DNA from: an uncultured Oscillospiraceae bacterium
Lineage (GTDB): Bacteria > Bacillota > Clostridia > Oscillospirales > Ruminococcaceae
NCBI GenBank assembly: GCA_910586535.1
Contig: CAJUHS010000017.1
Coordinates: 1-55,167, forward strand
DNA length: 55,167 nucleotides
Reading direction: 5' to 3'
Below are positions 41,345-50,080 of the stretch, piece by piece. The first letter of the stretch is position 1; every line of letters starts with the position of its first letter. A model generated the notes under the pieces. It was not told the DNA's origin, did not search any database, and saw nothing but the letters and a program-made list of their open reading frames with translations. The position numbers and the translations under genes were made by a program.

Positions 41345-42112
41345 TTATTTAAGATTTCTGTATTTAAGCAAACCTTTAACAATGTACCAGCATTCATAAT
41401 AAAATGACGAAAAAACATTAAGTCCCATATAACGGTATGTATTCCAGTTCATTTTTGCAGCCTTGAACTTATTCCCGGATTTAGACGTTTTTGACAAGCG
41501 ATATATTAAAAGCGGTTCGTCCACACCGTATGCGAATTTTCCGCTTTTTAATATTCCGAGCCAAACGGCAAAATCCTCGTGCATGTTATCGCCTGACACA
41601 TAATATTTTTCATATAACTCTTTCCGCACCAATGCAGATGAATTGGATATCAAATTCTGCTTTAAAAGCTTCCTGTACCCTATTTGGGGCGGCGCACTCA
41701 GATACCAGTTTATGGGGTCGCCTTCCGAACCCATAAACGCTGATCCTGTGTACAGCAAATCGCCTCCTGTTTCCTTTTGCAGCTTTATTTGCTTTTCAAG
41801 CTTATCAGAAGCCCATGCGTCGTCGCTGTCCAAAATAGCTATCCATTCGCCTTTTGCTTCTTCAAGACCATGCCTGCGAGTATAGGAAACGCCGCTGTTT
41901 TGCATATTTTGAATGACTCTTACCCTTTTGTCATTTTCACGGAACTTTTCCGCAATAGCCAGGGTGTTGTCCTTTGAGCAATCGTCAATAATAAGCAATT
42001 CAAAATTGGGGTATGTCTGATTTAAAACTGAAGTTACAGCCTGTCCGAGGGTTTGCTCGGCGTTATAGGCAGCCATAATTATGCTTATCAATCCAAACTG
42101 ACTGTCCTGCAT
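41345..42112 (-). CDS. GT2-family glycosyltransferase
   Basis: 255 residues after GGGAGG. GT-A fold: LISIIMAAYNAEQTLGQAV, ELLIIDDCSKDNT and WIAILDSDDAW (the D-x-D metal site), then NMHEDFAVWLGIL with the ED catalytic region. The enzyme likely adds a sugar early in repeat-unit assembly; it sits directly after the initiating transferase. Confidence 0.92.
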   Translation of the reverse strand: MQDSQFGLISIIMAAYNAEQTLGQAVTSVLNQTYPNFELLIIDDCSKDNTLAIAEKFRENDKRVRVIQNMQNSGVSYTRRHGLEEAKGEWIAILDSDDAWASDKLEKQIKLQKETGGDLLYTGSAFMGSEGDPINWYLSAPPQIGYRKLLKQNLISNSSALVRKELYEKYYVSGDNMHEDFAVWLGILKSGKFAYGVDEPLLIYRLSKTSKSGNKFKAAKMNWNTYRYMGLNVFSSFYYECWYIVKGLLKYRNLK

Positions 42113-42144
42113 TTGCTGTATCCTCCCATTAAAGTTTCTGAAAG

Positions 42145-43545
42145 TTACTTTTCCTCGCTGGCTGCAGCCAATTCCTTAGCCACTTCAAGATTTTCCTTTT
42201 TTGCAGTAATCTGTCCGTCCTTGACTCCCTCTGTACTCTCGGGCATAAATAAAATTTTAACCGTAGCGAACATAAGTCCGATATCGCAGCTCAGGGACAT
42301 ATCGTTTATGTACATTAGATCCATCTGCAGCTTGTCATACGGCTCGGTATTGTACTTGCCGTATATCTGCGCATATCCCGTCAAACCAGCCTTAACCTGT
42401 AATCTCAGCGCAAACGCAGGCAAGGTTTCCTCATACTGCTTTGCGATTTCGGGACGTTCGGGACGCGGTCCGACAATCGTCATTGTCCCTAACAGAGTAC
42501 ACCAAAGCTGTCCCAATTCATCAAGACGAAAACGTCTGTAAAATCTGCCTACAGGAATTATTCTGTCGTCATTTTCAGACGCAAGCCTCGCAACGCCGTC
42601 TTTTTCCGCGTCCACACGCATAGTACGGAATTTTATAAGCTGAAATTCTTTTCCGTCCTTGGTAAGTCTGGTCTGTTTGTAAAACACAGGTCCTCCGTCG
42701 TATGCCTTGATAGTGGCCGCCATAAACAGCATAACGGGACTCGTTACAATAATTCCGATCAGAGATAAAACAATATCTACCGCACGCTTTACAAAAAGAT
42801 AAAACGGATCGGGAGCGGCGTGTCTTACACGCAGGATCGGAACGCTGAACATCTGCATATGCTTTGCGCCCGACATAAGAACATCGCCGATTTTGGGCTC
42901 TATGTACGCAGGAATGTTTTTTTCAACGCAGTATTTTATTATGCCGTTCCGCAAAGTAGCTGAAACGCCTGCTATGAACACCGCTTCGCAATCACCGATT
43001 TCTTCAATCAGCGAATGAATTTCCGTAGGGTTCTCAATATATTTTATCACTTCAAATTTATTTGAAAGAGATCTGATTTCCGAAAGCTTCTGCAAGTCGT
43101 TTTCGGAGCGATAAATTATAACAGTTTTTTTAGCCTTGTACATCATAAAATAAATTTTATTTGTAAACAATACCCACGTAGTATTCCAAATAAATTCGGC
43201 AAAAAACACACCCAAAAGCATAAGCAAATTAGGAATTTTATGAAGAAAAGCAGCCTGAACGATATACACGATTCCCGACGCTACAACGCTTGAAAGGGTA
43301 AGAGAATACATCAGCTCATAGACCTTTCTGCCGCCTATTTCAAAGGAATTATAAACGCGCATAAGCCAAATATCGATAACAAGAAATATTAATGCAAATA
43401 AAATATACGGAGTTAAATGCCTGTCAATCTGCTGCAAAGCCGGACTTGAAAAATAAAAATACATCATAAAAAGTGCAGTATTTCCAACTATACTGACCGC
43501 TTTGAGCAGCCGCATAATCACTTCATTTTTCATATGCTTGTCCAT
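42145..43545 (-). CDS. polyprenyl glycosylphosphotransferase initiating the polysaccharide
   Basis: 466 residues; I use ATG 43545 (GGAAGG is only three bases away; ATG 43533 is an alternative). Four membrane helices at the start, a Rossmann-like middle (KKTVIIYRSENDLQKL), then the bacterial sugar transferase domain: KRAVDIVLSLIGIIVTSPV, GGPVFYKQTRLTKDGKEF, LIKFRTMR and VGPRPERPE. It transfers a sugar-1-phosphate to undecaprenyl phosphate, the first step. First gene of the minus-strand operon. A 30-residue charged tail with KKENLEVAKELAAASEEK is unusual. Confidence 0.92.
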   Translation of the reverse strand: MDKHMKNEVIMRLLKAVSIVGNTALFMMYFYFSSPALQQIDRHLTPYILFALIFLVIDIWLMRVYNSFEIGGRKVYELMYSLTLSSVVASGIVYIVQAAFLHKIPNLLMLLGVFFAEFIWNTTWVLFTNKIYFMMYKAKKTVIIYRSENDLQKLSEIRSLSNKFEVIKYIENPTEIHSLIEEIGDCEAVFIAGVSATLRNGIIKYCVEKNIPAYIEPKIGDVLMSGAKHMQMFSVPILRVRHAAPDPFYLFVKRAVDIVLSLIGIIVTSPVMLFMAATIKAYDGGPVFYKQTRLTKDGKEFQLIKFRTMRVDAEKDGVARLASENDDRIIPVGRFYRRFRLDELGQLWCTLLGTMTIVGPRPERPEIAKQYEETLPAFALRLQVKAGLTGYAQIYGKYNTEPYDKLQMDLMYINDMSLSCDIGLMFATVKILFMPESTEGVKDGQITAKKENLEVAKELAAASEEK

Positions 43546-43741
43546 TTTCCTTCCCACACAATCTTTTTTATAATTCCAAACCTGTTTGAATAAGCTTTTT
43601 ATAAAAAGCCCCCTGCCTTTGACATTTTAAAGCGTTTATTACACAATTTGCCGGCTGCGGATATTTTCCAAATGATACCTATAGAATCAAGTCTTTGGAT
43701 TAGGCCGCTGTTTATATGAATGCCTAATCTATTACGGTGAT

Positions 43742-43858
43742 TTACTGTCCGCTCGCCGAGTCTAAAACCGCTCCTGCAAACATTGCCGGTACATCAAGAT
43801 ATCTGTGTTCCTCAAAATATGCATTTGCGTGATCAAATCCATTTTTCCAATTGCGGAT
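43742..43858 (-). pseudogene. possible relic of a helicase-associated (HA) domain protein
   Basis: A short minus-strand frame reads SIRNWKNGFDHANAYFEEH and YLDVPAMF before a stop. W..GF..A..Y.EEH..LDVP is the pattern of HA repeats appended to helicases. No start codon; a stop lies just upstream. Confidence 0.35.
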
Positions 43859-44600
43859 AGATTTATCATCTCACAGCATACAAATCTCATTACGACGCGC
43901 CTTTAAGCTTTCTATCGTTTGATTTTTGATTTTTTGCCGTATAGCACCGAGAAACAAGCTTTGCAAAATTCCCTCTGCTCAATATTAAGATTATCATTTG
44001 TATATTCGGTCAATTTTCCCCATAAAACTCAGCGTTTCCGCTCATTTTCAAATCGTTTCAAGATTACATTATCCTATGTTATTATACAGTTTCAATTAAT
44101 GATTAAATATAGTATAGCTTATTCGGTACTTTTTTCGCAGAATCCTGAATTTTGCTGAAAAATTTACAATACCAAAATAAGTATATATAATATGAATGTA
44201 TTTAATTTTATCACTTTTTTTTAGGTATGTCAATACACAAAATCTTACAATTTTTGATATACCGGCTGAGATTCTTAAACGATTTAAACAAAATATTGTT
44301 AATAAAACTATTATATATGACAATTAATGTCGTTCGGGACAAGTAAAAACACCTTACAGCGTAAGAATTGTGGTATAAAACGGGATGAAACATGGAAATA
44401 CATGGAGAAAATATCTAAAGGCGCAAGGATGGTCGTTACAAGAATGGGCTTATGGCAAACCCTCCGCGTTTTGCCTTTTATTGGCAGTTCAGAACAGTTT
44501 TTTGCATTTTGCTTGTCAAACAACATTTCTCGGGAACAGCATTTCATATTCTTATTTTCTTAGTATTCTCTATGTGTCCGCATCTGCAGGAAAGTTTTGC

Positions 44601-44629
44601 TTGACAAAATTCTTGAAATGATGTATAAT
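44601..44629 (+). promoter_or_regulatory. tRNA-Leu(UAG) promoter
   Basis: TTGACA (44601-44606), 17-bp spacer, TATAAT (44624-44629): perfect consensus, 47 bp before the tRNA. Confidence 0.88.
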
Positions 44630-44676
44630 GTATTATACTTGTATTATTAATGGAACAGCTGTCCGACTGATAATAT

Positions 44677-44760
44677 GCGGGTATGGCGGAATTGGCAGAC
44701 GCGCCAGACTTAGGATCTGGTGTCTTCGACGTGCAGGTTCAAGTCCTGTTACCCGCACCA
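44677..44760 (+). tRNA. tRNA-Leu (anticodon UAG)
   Basis: Acceptor GCGGGTA with TACCCGC; anticodon stem CCAGA/TCTGG around CTTAGGA gives TAG; long variable arm; T-arm CAGGTTCAAGTCCTG; encoded CCA. Confidence 0.95.
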
Positions 44761-44955
44761 GTTTTGGACTCTTAATTTTTTCCGGAAAGCTTGGAACGCT
44801 CCGTACCGTATGGAGTGTATGTTCAAGCGTATATTGATTTTATTATTGCTAAAAGAAATTTCAGATAAAATTAAATTTCCAGTTCCTGTAAATTGTTTTG
44901 GATTTTTATGATTTTTATAATGTGCTGTGTATTAACATATATTTCATGCTTTGAC

Positions 44956-44984
44956 TTGACAAATTGATTATGGCATGGTACAAT
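44956..44984 (+). promoter_or_regulatory. tRNA-Leu(UAA) promoter
   Basis: TTGACA (44956-44961), 17-bp spacer, TACAAT (44979-44984), 17 bp before the tRNA. Confidence 0.85.
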
Positions 44985-45001
44985 AAATGTAATTATATTT
45001 T

Positions 45002-45088
45002 GCCGCTGTGGTGAAATCGGCAGACACGAGGGACTTAAAATCCCTTGGTAGCAATACCGTACCGGTTCAAGTCCGGTCAGCGGCACCA
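45002..45088 (+). tRNA. tRNA-Leu (anticodon UAA)
   Basis: Acceptor GCCGCTG with CAGCGGC; anticodon stem AGGGA/TCCCT around CTTAAAA gives TAA; long variable arm; T-arm CCGGTTCAAGTCCGG; encoded CCA. Its 3' end is the integration site of the element that follows and remains intact. Confidence 0.95.
45066..45088 (+). repeat. attachment site, left copy (inside tRNA-Leu)
   Basis: 23 bases from TTCAAGTCC to GGCACCA, identical to 54858-54880. It keeps the tRNA complete. Confidence 0.88.
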
Positions 45089-45092
45089 TTAT

Positions 45093-45138
45093 CATCTCCG
45101 CAAAGTCCGTAAAATCGGCGTTTGCGGAGATGTTTTTT
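45093..45138 (+). terminator. terminator after tRNA-Leu(UAA)
   Basis: Twelve-bp perfect stem (CATCTCCGCAAA with TTTGCGGAGATG) and seven Ts. It lies inside the element end. Confidence 0.9.
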
Positions 45139-45152
45139 TGCTTAAAAACCAT

Positions 45153-45174
45153 TTTGTCCGCTATTTGACCGCTA
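45153..45174. repeat. arm-type repeat, left end of element
   Basis: Two tandem copies of TTTGNCCGCTA (N is T then A), 22 bp in all, repeated identically and in the same orientation at 54719-54740. Likely binding site of the integrase N-terminal domain. Confidence 0.75.
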
Positions 45175-45189
45175 TTTTCAAAACGACCG

Positions 45190-46386
45190 TCATTGACCGC
45201 TGCTTTTAAGACTAATGGCATTTGCAACCGTGTCCATTGCCCTCACCTGCGCAGCTTGAAATGTATGCGCATATATCTGCAAAGTTGTCGTTGGCGTAGA
45301 ATGCCCTAAACAGCTTTGAACGGTCTTAACGTCAATTCCGTTGGAAATCAGAACTGTGGTGTAGAAATGTCTGAAGCTATGATTGCAAACGTATCGCATA
45401 CCGGTCCTTTCGCAAAACTGCTTGAAGAAGTACCCGGGAGCAGTTCCGTCCAATGGCAGACCGTTCCATTTGGTGAAAATTCTGTCCGTTTCCTGCCATT
45501 TACTCCCGACTTTGTTCCTTTGCTTGTCCTGCAAATCACGCCAATGCAGAACTGTACCGATAACCTCGTCGGGAAGCTTTAAGGTTCGGTAACTTGTTTC
45601 TGTTTTTGGCGTTTCCGTGTATGTACCGCCCTGCGACTTTGAGTAAAGCGATGTCCTGTTAATTGTTACCATATTGGTACTGAAATCAATATCTTTCCAC
45701 TCCAAGCCAAGCAGTTCACCTCTGCGGAAACCTGTATAAATAGCAAGCGTGTAGAATAGAACGTACTTAAAATTTTCCTCTGGCTCTTTTTGAAAAAGGT
45801 CAAGCAGTTGCTGGATTTCCTCTAATGTGTAGACCTCACGCTTCTCGCCGTCGGGTTTAGGGAGCGTTACCGCCCGACAAGGATTATGCTGTAACAACTG
45901 CATTTTTATCGCATAATCAAAAATTGTCGAAATCATTGAAATATGCAATTTTACAGTTTTTGCGGAAAGCCTGCCGTTTCGCTTGTTGCGACCGTCACAA
46001 CGTTTTTCCTCGGTCATTTCAAGGATAAATTTCTGAATGTCGCGAGCGGTAATTTTATCGAGCCGTAAATGTCCGATAGTCTTGTAAATTCTCTTGGACA
46101 TCCAGTGATAACCCTCAATAGTTTTCGGTTTAAGCTTTAATTCAGCGTATTCCTTAAACCATTGCTCCGCGAAATCTTCAAATTTGATTGTAGCTGTTAC
46201 TTGCCCGCTCATACAGCTTTCCTCAAATTTTACCGCAACACGGTTGAGTTCCTTTTGAATTTGACGTTCAGTCATGCCTTTTTCGGGTTTCCATGTCATA
46301 GTTTGTTCTTTGTGGTTGCCTTTTGTATCATAACCGCAGGACACCCTAATCTGGTAGGATTGTCCACGCTTTCTAATGGTTGCCAT
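45190..46386 (-). CDS. tyrosine integrase of the tRNA-Leu element
   Basis: 398 residues after AAAGGAGAG. N-terminal arm-binding domain (residues 1-55, RKRGQSYQIRVSCGYD), SAM-like core-binding domain (about 65-165) and catalytic domain with TGFRRGELLGL (Arg), HSFRHFYTT (His-x-x-Arg), LGHSTPTTTLQIYAH (His/Trp position and the Tyr nucleophile). It recombines the element with the tRNA-Leu 3' end. Its stop is about 100 bases from attL and the gene is read toward the attachment site. Confidence 0.95.
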   Translation of the reverse strand: MATIRKRGQSYQIRVSCGYDTKGNHKEQTMTWKPEKGMTERQIQKELNRVAVKFEESCMSGQVTATIKFEDFAEQWFKEYAELKLKPKTIEGYHWMSKRIYKTIGHLRLDKITARDIQKFILEMTEEKRCDGRNKRNGRLSAKTVKLHISMISTIFDYAIKMQLLQHNPCRAVTLPKPDGEKREVYTLEEIQQLLDLFQKEPEENFKYVLFYTLAIYTGFRRGELLGLEWKDIDFSTNMVTINRTSLYSKSQGGTYTETPKTETSYRTLKLPDEVIGTVLHWRDLQDKQRNKVGSKWQETDRIFTKWNGLPLDGTAPGYFFKQFCERTGMRYVCNHSFRHFYTTVLISNGIDVKTVQSCLGHSTPTTTLQIYAHTFQAAQVRAMDTVANAISLKSSGQ

Positions 46387-46496
46387 AAAAATATCTCTCC
46401 TTTGATATTATAGATTTTATGACATACTCCTGTATAAATATATTTTAACACATTACCACTTTAATGTCAAATCTTTTTACAGGAATATGTTTCACT

Positions 46497-47783
46497 TCAC
46501 CTTGACCTATGCTGAACAGGCTTTAAAAACTCCCTCAGCCTCTCCCTAAGTCCAAGCTGTTCAATAAAATCCATAACTTTTTGGTATTTACTTTTCCACT
46601 CCGAAATCTCCCGAAGCGCGGAATTAAGTTTGTCTCGAAGCGAATTAACCGACCTCAATTCATTGTTAAGAGATTTATTTTTATCAGCGAGAACAGCATT
46701 ATCCTTTTCAAGTACAGCAACCTTTTCAGTAAGCACCTCCACATTATTTTCGGCGGCAATCTGATTTTTGGCAAGCTCGGAGAGATTATTATAATCCTCT
46801 TGCGAAACGGTAACATTATCGCCAAACAAGGTTTTCTTAGCCTGAATATCGTCAATATTTTTTATCTTACTGACCTTTTCTGCATTAGCTTCAATCAAAG
46901 AATTATTTACGGAAATAACCGAAATTGTTTCGGCAAGAACATTTTCCTTTTCGGTAATCTCATCATCAAGTTGACCGACTGCCGCTTTTTTCTCTTGATA
47001 TTCCCCGTCCAATTTGTCAATAATTCTTTCGGTATCGTCCAATAATTCACGACGGCTTTTTAAAATATTATCCGTACACTCGATTTTATTTTCAAGGCGA
47101 AGAATTTCCTTTTTCCGCTCCTGCTTTTTAAAATCCAAAACAGCAAGATGATTATTATGCGTACCAAGTTTTTTCCACTCGATACCGTACCGCTGCATAA
47201 TTTCCGAAAGACATTCTTTTTCGCTGTCAATCCACAATTTGGACGACGTATCGAATTTCCCTTTTGCAATAAAGCCCTGCTGCTCCAAAGCTTTTGTAAG
47301 TGCGTTTCGCGTAGACAAACCTCGTTTCTGATTTGTAGCGAACGGTACAAAGTCAATATGTAAATGCGGCGTATGCTCGTCCATGTGAAGCACGGAATTG
47401 AAAATTCGGACGTGCGGATTTCGCTTCTGAAATTCCTTTTCAAACTCAATCAAAATCTGCGCCGCCAGCTTTCCCTCGTCAGAATTACAAGGAGTATCGT
47501 CCTTGTTGCCGACTTGAATTATCAATTCATAAAACGGCTTCTCCTGCTTGCTGTGAAAAATATGGTCGTAATAATCTTTAATAATTCTGTCCTTGCGTTT
47601 CTGTTTGGCGTTGTATTCCACAAGAGCAGCACCAAACAATTCTTGGTAAACTTTTTTAATATCTTCCTTATGAAAAATGATATTGTTTTGCGAACGGCTA
47701 CTGTCAATATTCTCGGCGAAAAAAGCGCGGTTGTTGTGACCGATACTGCCTTTGCCTATGGTTATGCTTAACGTTTTCTGCAT
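46497..47783 (-). CDS. MobV/Pre-type relaxase (plasmid recombination enzyme)
   Basis: 428 residues from ATG 47783 after AAAGGAG; the longer frame reads back through the oriT-like palindrome. The N-terminal relaxase domain ends with HMDEHTPHLHIDFVPF, the H-x-D-E-x-x-P-H-x-H metal motif of the Mob_Pre family. SITIGKGSIGHNNRAFF at the start and SEGKL-type acidic stretches fit too. The C-terminal 200 residues form a long coiled coil. It nicks the origin of transfer and pilots the strand into a recipient using another element's conjugation machine. Confidence 0.9.
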   Translation of the reverse strand: MQKTLSITIGKGSIGHNNRAFFAENIDSSRSQNNIIFHKEDIKKVYQELFGAALVEYNAKQKRKDRIIKDYYDHIFHSKQEKPFYELIIQVGNKDDTPCNSDEGKLAAQILIEFEKEFQKRNPHVRIFNSVLHMDEHTPHLHIDFVPFATNQKRGLSTRNALTKALEQQGFIAKGKFDTSSKLWIDSEKECLSEIMQRYGIEWKKLGTHNNHLAVLDFKKQERKKEILRLENKIECTDNILKSRRELLDDTERIIDKLDGEYQEKKAAVGQLDDEITEKENVLAETISVISVNNSLIEANAEKVSKIKNIDDIQAKKTLFGDNVTVSQEDYNNLSELAKNQIAAENNVEVLTEKVAVLEKDNAVLADKNKSLNNELRSVNSLRDKLNSALREISEWKSKYQKVMDFIEQLGLRERLREFLKPVQHRSR

Positions 47784-48093
47784 AGCAGTTCTCCTTTGTT
47801 TTTCTATTATTTTTTGAGGGCGGCAACCTAAGCCTTTGTTACTTTCGCGAAAGTAACGCAAAGACACTTTTGACATTCGTACCTCATATCAAAAGCGTCA
47901 TTGCGCTCTCCGCGGGGCAGCCGTTCCCTCTGCACTCCCTTAACGCAGCCGCAAAGCGGCTGATTTTACACGTGCCTGCACAGCATACGCACGCTATATA
48001 ATATAAATTATTTTGACGGCGTGCGGGCGTGCAAATGGCTATATACTGCGATTTAATAACGTGCGTATAGTGTGCTTCGCACGCCTGCACGCC
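47784..48093. other. intergenic region upstream of the relaxase, candidate oriT
   Basis: Holds a perfect 20-bp palindrome GTTACTTTCGCGAAAGTAAC (47838-47857) flanked by CTTTG/CAAAG, a hairpin CAGCCGCAAAGCGGCTG near 47947, and several GTGCG/CGCAC repeats (48000-48090). Palindromes directly before a mob gene are where MobV relaxases nick. No gene seen. Confidence 0.6.
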
Positions 48094-49398
48094 TCAAAGT
48101 ACAATCGGTACATATTTTGTTTTTACGCCCCGAAATCCGCGAACGTGACCGCCGTCACGGTTTGGAATATGGTACACATATTTTATTTTGTACTTGTCCT
48201 CATTGCTTTTCAGCCAGCCGATAAACGTTTCTCTTTTCAGCGGCGTAAGAGCATTTCGACTGCACCATTGAACATATCCGCCATACAAATCATTACTGCT
48301 TGATTGCAAACTTTCTCCGAAAACGACAAAAGAATTGTCCTGCAAAAATTCAATAATGTTGCAGTTATCCGCCATAGCCTCTGAAACATTCCGACGCGTC
48401 TTTTCGGAAATCGTAAAGCGAAAATTATTATTTATTAACCTTTTTAATCCGTCGAATATCCAGCAAAATATTTTTTCTTTCTCCAAAATAAAACGCTCCG
48501 CAAGGTACGGATTATCAATTCTGTTGGTCGGTTTTTGCTTCGTCGTAAGAATTAAAAGCCGCCTTGCAAATCCGTCAGACTTATCATAAAGAGCTTTCGG
48601 AGATCCATTTCCGAAACAAAGAAAGCGAGGATAAAGTACAGCTTGCTCCGATTGAAAACCTTTTGCTTCAACATCAACGGGAATTTCGGCGGTAACAAGA
48701 TTTTTAATTATGCCAGTTGTTGATAATGCGCTCATCTGCATATCATCATCCAACATCAATAATTTATTCTGCAAGTTGTACCGAAAAAATCTGTCCGTTT
48801 CAATTCTTTGAAAATTCCCCGTGACCATTGCACCTTTAAAAATCTCCTGCAATATCACTCCGATACGGCTTTTACCCTCGCCGCCGTTGCCGATAATAAA
48901 GAGCATAGCCTGTCCTTTTGTGGACGGAATTAAGCAGTAGCCAAGGTATTCCTGCAAGGTTTTAATGTCCTCGAAGTCTAATAATTCATCAAGGAATTTT
49001 AGAAAATTATCGGGGCAATAATTTCCGTTTTGCATTTCGGAATTGTAAAAAACATTCAGCCGATTAACACAAAAACGCTTTTCGGAAATCCAAGTACCGT
49101 CTGTTTTCAAAATTCCATTAAGCAAATGAATTTCGTTTTCGGAAACGGGAATAGGCTCGCTGTGACAGAATAATTTTAACGCTTCAAGCAATGATTTTAC
49201 CTTTCGGGAAATACCCGTTGTTACAAATTCGGTGAGCATTACCGAAATATCGTGACATATTTCGCTGTCGGACACTTCTCCGTCAATGCTGTAGAGCTTA
49301 CCGCCGATACATTTCAGCGGGCGGTTCTGCACAAATTCTGTGCAGAACTCAACCTCGTTTATGGATTTGCCGTTGTACCAATTAGGAGAACTCATCAC
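48094..49398 (-). CDS. P4-type phage/plasmid primase-helicase
   Basis: 434 residues; start overlaps the upstream stop (ATGA). A helical region (GQAM near 175) leads to Walker A GNGGEGKSRIG, the Walker B-like LLMLDDDM, and FLCFGNGSPKALYDKSDGFARRLLIL, the superfamily 3 sensor motifs with arginine finger. C-terminal winged-helix-like domain (FIGWLKSNEDKYKIKY). It lacks the N-terminal primase catalytic part of long versions and probably acts as a replicative helicase when the element circularises. Confidence 0.85.
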   Translation of the reverse strand: MMSSPNWYNGKSINEVEFCTEFVQNRPLKCIGGKLYSIDGEVSDSEICHDISVMLTEFVTTGISRKVKSLLEALKLFCHSEPIPVSENEIHLLNGILKTDGTWISEKRFCVNRLNVFYNSEMQNGNYCPDNFLKFLDELLDFEDIKTLQEYLGYCLIPSTKGQAMLFIIGNGGEGKSRIGVILQEIFKGAMVTGNFQRIETDRFFRYNLQNKLLMLDDDMQMSALSTTGIIKNLVTAEIPVDVEAKGFQSEQAVLYPRFLCFGNGSPKALYDKSDGFARRLLILTTKQKPTNRIDNPYLAERFILEKEKIFCWIFDGLKRLINNNFRFTISEKTRRNVSEAMADNCNIIEFLQDNSFVVFGESLQSSSNDLYGGYVQWCSRNALTPLKRETFIGWLKSNEDKYKIKYVYHIPNRDGGHVRGFRGVKTKYVPIVL

Positions 49399-49682
49399 GC
49401 CGCACCTCCCAAATATTTCAGCAACGCCGCACGACTAATAAGGATTTTCCCACGCTTGCCCTGACCTGTCCTTATGTACGGGATTTTCTCCTGCGCCACA
49501 AGCTGACGGATAGTGTGTTCGGAAAGTCCTTTGACAGCTTCCGAGCATTCCTTGATTGTGAGCATTTCCACGGGCTTTGCAGGCTGCGGTACTGCTACCG
49601 CCGCTTGTTCATCCACTTCGATTACCTCATTGAGTAATGCCGCGATTTGAGCTATAAGCTCCTGCTTGGTTTTCATTGTCAA
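49395..49682 (-). CDS. helix-turn-helix (excisionase-like) protein
   Basis: 95 residues from TTG 49682, nine bases after AGGAGG (ATG 49676 is an alternative). A helical start, an Ala/Pro linker, then MLTIKECSEAVKGLSEHTIRQ and YIRTGQGKRGKILISRAALLKYL, the winged helix of excisionase/MerR-like DNA-binding proteins. Overlaps the helicase gene by four bases. Likely directs excision or represses the element operon. Confidence 0.85.
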   Translation of the reverse strand: MTMKTKQELIAQIAALLNEVIEVDEQAAVAVPQPAKPVEMLTIKECSEAVKGLSEHTIRQLVAQEKIPYIRTGQGKRGKILISRAALLKYLGGAA

Positions 49683-49734
49683 TAGTATCGACCTCCTAAA
49701 TTTTTTTATAAATAATTTGCTATTTTGGCTTAAA

Positions 49735-49779
49735 ATTATATACCCCCTCACTTATCCCTACAAAAATAGCCATTTTTGT
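49735..49779 (-). promoter_or_regulatory. promoter and operator of the integration/mobilization operon
   Basis: On the minus strand TTGTAG, a 17-bp spacer, and TATAAT (49740-49735). ACAAAAAT-AGCC-ATTTTTGT (49760-49779) is a perfect 8-bp inverted repeat covering the -35. The helix-turn-helix protein just downstream is a likely ligand. Confidence 0.65.
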
Positions 49780-50008
49780 AAGTCTTTTTCGGAAATTTGT
49801 TTTCAAAATCTCCTAATTGCATAAATTATGCTGTTTGGTGGTGTAACTTTTTGTAAGATACAGCACCCTCCATAAGTAAGGACATTTTTTCGGACGTTTT
49901 CCCATTTTTTAATAGAAAACAGTATCTTGAAAGCAAGATTTGTATCATTGCACAAATTCTATGCCTCTAAAATATGCAATTTTACTTTAAAAACAAACAG
50001 AACCTTTG

Positions 50009-50037
50009 TTGCATTTTGCAGAATTATGTGTTATAAT
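50009..50037 (+). promoter_or_regulatory. promoter of the MmeI-type/DUF2971 operon
   Basis: TTGCAT (50009-50014), 17-bp spacer, TATAAT (50032-50037), 44 bp before the ATG. The remaining bases of 49683-50008 show nothing I can name beyond the divergent promoter. Confidence 0.8.
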
Positions 50038-50080
50038 AAAATTGGAACATTATACATAATTGTAAACGGAGGGTACTGCT

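Larger units (their letters stand above)
43546..44676. other. 1.1-kb gene-free stretch upstream of the capsule operon
   Basis: AT-rich. It must hold the capsule operon promoter, but I see no clear -35/-10 pair on the minus strand. It contains a small relic frame (43742-43858) and, at the right end, the tRNA-Leu(UAG) promoter. Plus-strand frames of about 78 codons near 44327-44621 overlap each other in different registers and lack ribosome sites. Confidence 0.6.

Noticed and set aside
44327..44621. two overlapping plus-strand frames of 78 codons
   Set aside because: Different registers of the same DNA, no ribosome site, no domain; not convincing as a gene.
44871..45227. 118-codon minus-strand frame
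   Set aside because: Antisense of tRNA-Leu(UAA), the classic false 'GLEPV' protein.
47884..48090. 68-codon minus-strand frame upstream of the relaxase
   Set aside because: Composition follows the GTGCG-type repeats; no ribosome site; more likely oriT or regulatory DNA.
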